Positions 62,998-64,000 of a stretch of 64,000 nt of DNA are shown one piece after another. Numbering within the stretch: the first letter of the stretch is position 1; every line of letters starts with the position of its first letter. The notes under the pieces are model-generated. The model had not been told where the DNA came from and ran no database searches. It saw only the letters and a program-made list of their open reading frames with translations. The position numbers were made by a program, and so were the translations under genes. Source of the stretch: Nevskia sp. (GTDB taxonomy: Bacteria; Pseudomonadota; Gammaproteobacteria; Nevskiales; Nevskiaceae); contig JARLJS010000060.1 in assembly GCA_031291075.1 (NCBI GenBank), forward strand, positions 1-64,000, read 5' to 3'.

Positions 62998-63839
62998 GTC
63001 ATCATGCCGAGCAACCGGTGAATCTTCTCGCGCAGCTCGCGCCGGTCCACGATCATGTCGACGGCGCCCTTCTCGAGCAGGAATTCGGCGCGCTGGAATC
63101 CTTCCGGCAGCTTCTGCCGCACGGTCTGCTCGATCACGCGCGGGCCGGCGAAGCCGATCAGCGCCTTGGGCTCGGCGATGTGGATGTCGCCCAGCATGGC
63201 CAGGCTGGCGGACACACCGCCCATGGTCGGATGGGTCAGCACCGAGACGAAGGGCAGGCCGCGCTCGGCCAGCTTGGCCAGCGCCGCGCTGGTCTTGGCC
63301 ATCTGCATCAGCGAGAACAGGGACTCCTGCATGCGCGCGCCGCCGGAGGCGGCGAAGCACACCAGCGGAATGCCGTGCTCCAGGCAGGCGTTGACGCCGC
63401 GCACGAATTTCTCGCCCACCACACTGCCCATCGAGCCGCCCATGAAGCCGAACTCGAACGCCGCCGTCACCAGCGGCAGGCCCATGAGCTGGCCGCGGAT
63501 CACGATCAGCGCATCTTCCTCGTCGGTGTCTTCTCGCGCCTCGGCCAGACGCTCGGTGTACTTGCGGCTGTCCTTGAACTTGAGCGGATCGACAGCGCGC
63601 ACTTTCGGCGCGATCTCCACCCGCGGCTCCACATCGAGGAAATGGTTGAGGCGGGCGCGGGCGCCGATGACGCGGTGGGCGCCGCACTTCGGGCACACCT
63701 CCAGTGTCCGCTCCAGCTCGGCGCGATACAGCACCGACTGGCAGGTATCGCACTTCATCCACAAGCCTTCCGGCACGCTCTTCTTGCGCACACCGCCGGT
63801 CAGCAGCTTCGATCCTGAAATCTTTTCGAGCCAGCTCAT
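62973..63839 (-). CDS. accD: Acetyl-CoA carboxylase carboxyltransferase beta subunit
   Basis: Transfers carboxyl from biotin to acetyl-CoA in fatty-acid synthesis, in complex with AccA. 288 residues. N-terminal four-Cys zinc finger Cys30, Cys33, Cys49, Cys52; the crotonase-like core includes [22 protein letters not shown] and [21 protein letters not shown] at 63839. Upstream neighbour trpA ends 9 bp away. Confidence 0.96.
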   Translation of the reverse strand: MSWLEKISGSKLLTGGVRKKSVPEGLWMKCDTCQSVLYRAELERTLEVCPKCGAHRVIGARARLNHFLDVEPRVEIAPKVRAVDPLKFKDSRKYTERLAEAREDTDEEDALIVIRGQLMGLPLVTAAFEFGFMGGSMGSVVGEKFVRGVNACLEHGIPLVCFAASGGARMQESLFSLMQMAKTSAALAKLAERGLPFVSVLTHPTMGGVSASLAMLGDIHIAEPKALIGFAGPRVIEQTVRQKLPEGFQRAEFLLEKGAVDMIVDRRELREKIHRLLGMMTHFSPAVH

Positions 63840-63848
63840 GGCCGCATC

Positions 63849-64000
63849 CTATGACTTGTCGAGCGCGGCGCGCATGGCGCCGAGCTGTTGAGTGAGAAGC
63901 TCCGGCAACGCGGCGGGTTCGTCGCGGTGCCGCTCGATCTGCGCCACCAGGGCGCTGCCGACCACCACGGCGTCGGCCACCCGGCCCACCGCCGCCGCCG
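63849..64000 (-). CDS. trpA: Tryptophan synthase alpha chain, C-terminal end
   Basis: The last 50 codons or so, cut by the window end. The peptide VGRVADAVVVGSALVAQIE is the typical TrpA C-terminal strand and phosphate-binding helix region, ending AMRAALDKS. The trpA-accD-folC order is common in proteobacteria. Partial gene; the rest lies beyond the window. Confidence 0.85.
   Translation of the reverse strand, partial: AAAVGRVADAVVVGSALVAQIERHRDEPAALPELLTQQLGAMRAALDKS

Overview
The window is uniformly GC-rich and gene-dense. It looks like chromosomal DNA of a Gram-negative proteobacterium, most likely a gammaproteobacterium; a betaproteobacterium cannot be excluded. The grounds are the trpA-accD-folC-SPOR/dedD order at the right end, an SOS-controlled imuA-imuB-dnaE2 cassette, the HutF/HutG five-step histidine pathway, and an outer-membrane porin-cytochrome conduit.

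Layout. 0.1-2 kb: an unassigned coding tail, a small Fe-S ferredoxin and a membrane diguanylate cyclase. 2.2-7.4 kb: imuA-imuB-dnaE2 mutagenesis cassette behind a LexA box. 7.4-13.4 kb: a double TM-GGDEF/TM-GGDEF protein, recQ and a serine-hydrolase-like lipoprotein. 13.5-18.7 kb: pyruvate:ferredoxin (flavodoxin) oxidoreductase coupled to a GltD-like flavoprotein. 18.9-21.4 kb: NfeD protease, slipin and a thioesterase. 21.4-23 kb: tRNA-Arg, tRNA-Ser, tRNA-Thr and a TacA/TacT-type toxin-antitoxin pair. 23-29.1 kb: an extracellular-electron-transfer operon (NapC/CymA-like tetraheme, heme-binding periplasmic protein, decaheme MtrA/DmsE-like, MtrB/PioB-like barrel, TPR protein). A perfect FNR-type box lies 359 bp upstream of its first gene. 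29.6-34.4 kb: an aquaporin fused to a cyclic-nucleotide-binding domain, a GH63 glucosidase and a glucose-dehydrogenase-like SDR.

34.8-43.3 kb: a roughly 8.4-kb genomic island integrated in tRNA-Lys(CTT). It is bounded by 52-bp direct repeats and carries a tyrosine integrase, a HigB/HigA-like toxin-antitoxin pair, an AlpA-like regulator, a Toprim primase, a DUF3631 ATPase, an XRE repressor with its own 11-bp inverted-repeat operator, and two proteins of unknown function.

43.3-53 kb: a rearranged accessory stretch with a sedolisin peptidase, a sulfotransferase, a chimeric scar made of the 5' ends of the sedolisin and dienoyl-CoA isomerase genes, a HAF/fibronectin-III surface protein split by an A8 homopolymer, the intact isomerase, an aldo/keto reductase lacking catalytic Tyr and Lys, and an AraC regulator. 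53.2-60.8 kb: histidine utilisation operon hutU-H-F-I-G ending in a PHB-depolymerase-like lipase. 60.9-64 kb: SPOR protein, folC, accD and the end of trpA.

Functional picture: pyruvate oxidation to reduced ferredoxin and the Mtr-like conduit both point to life with little or no oxygen. Both operons have FNR/CRP-family dyads upstream, so a shared redox regulator is a reasonable inference, although no such regulator lies in the window. All statements rest on reading the sequence and on family knowledge; no database search was run.
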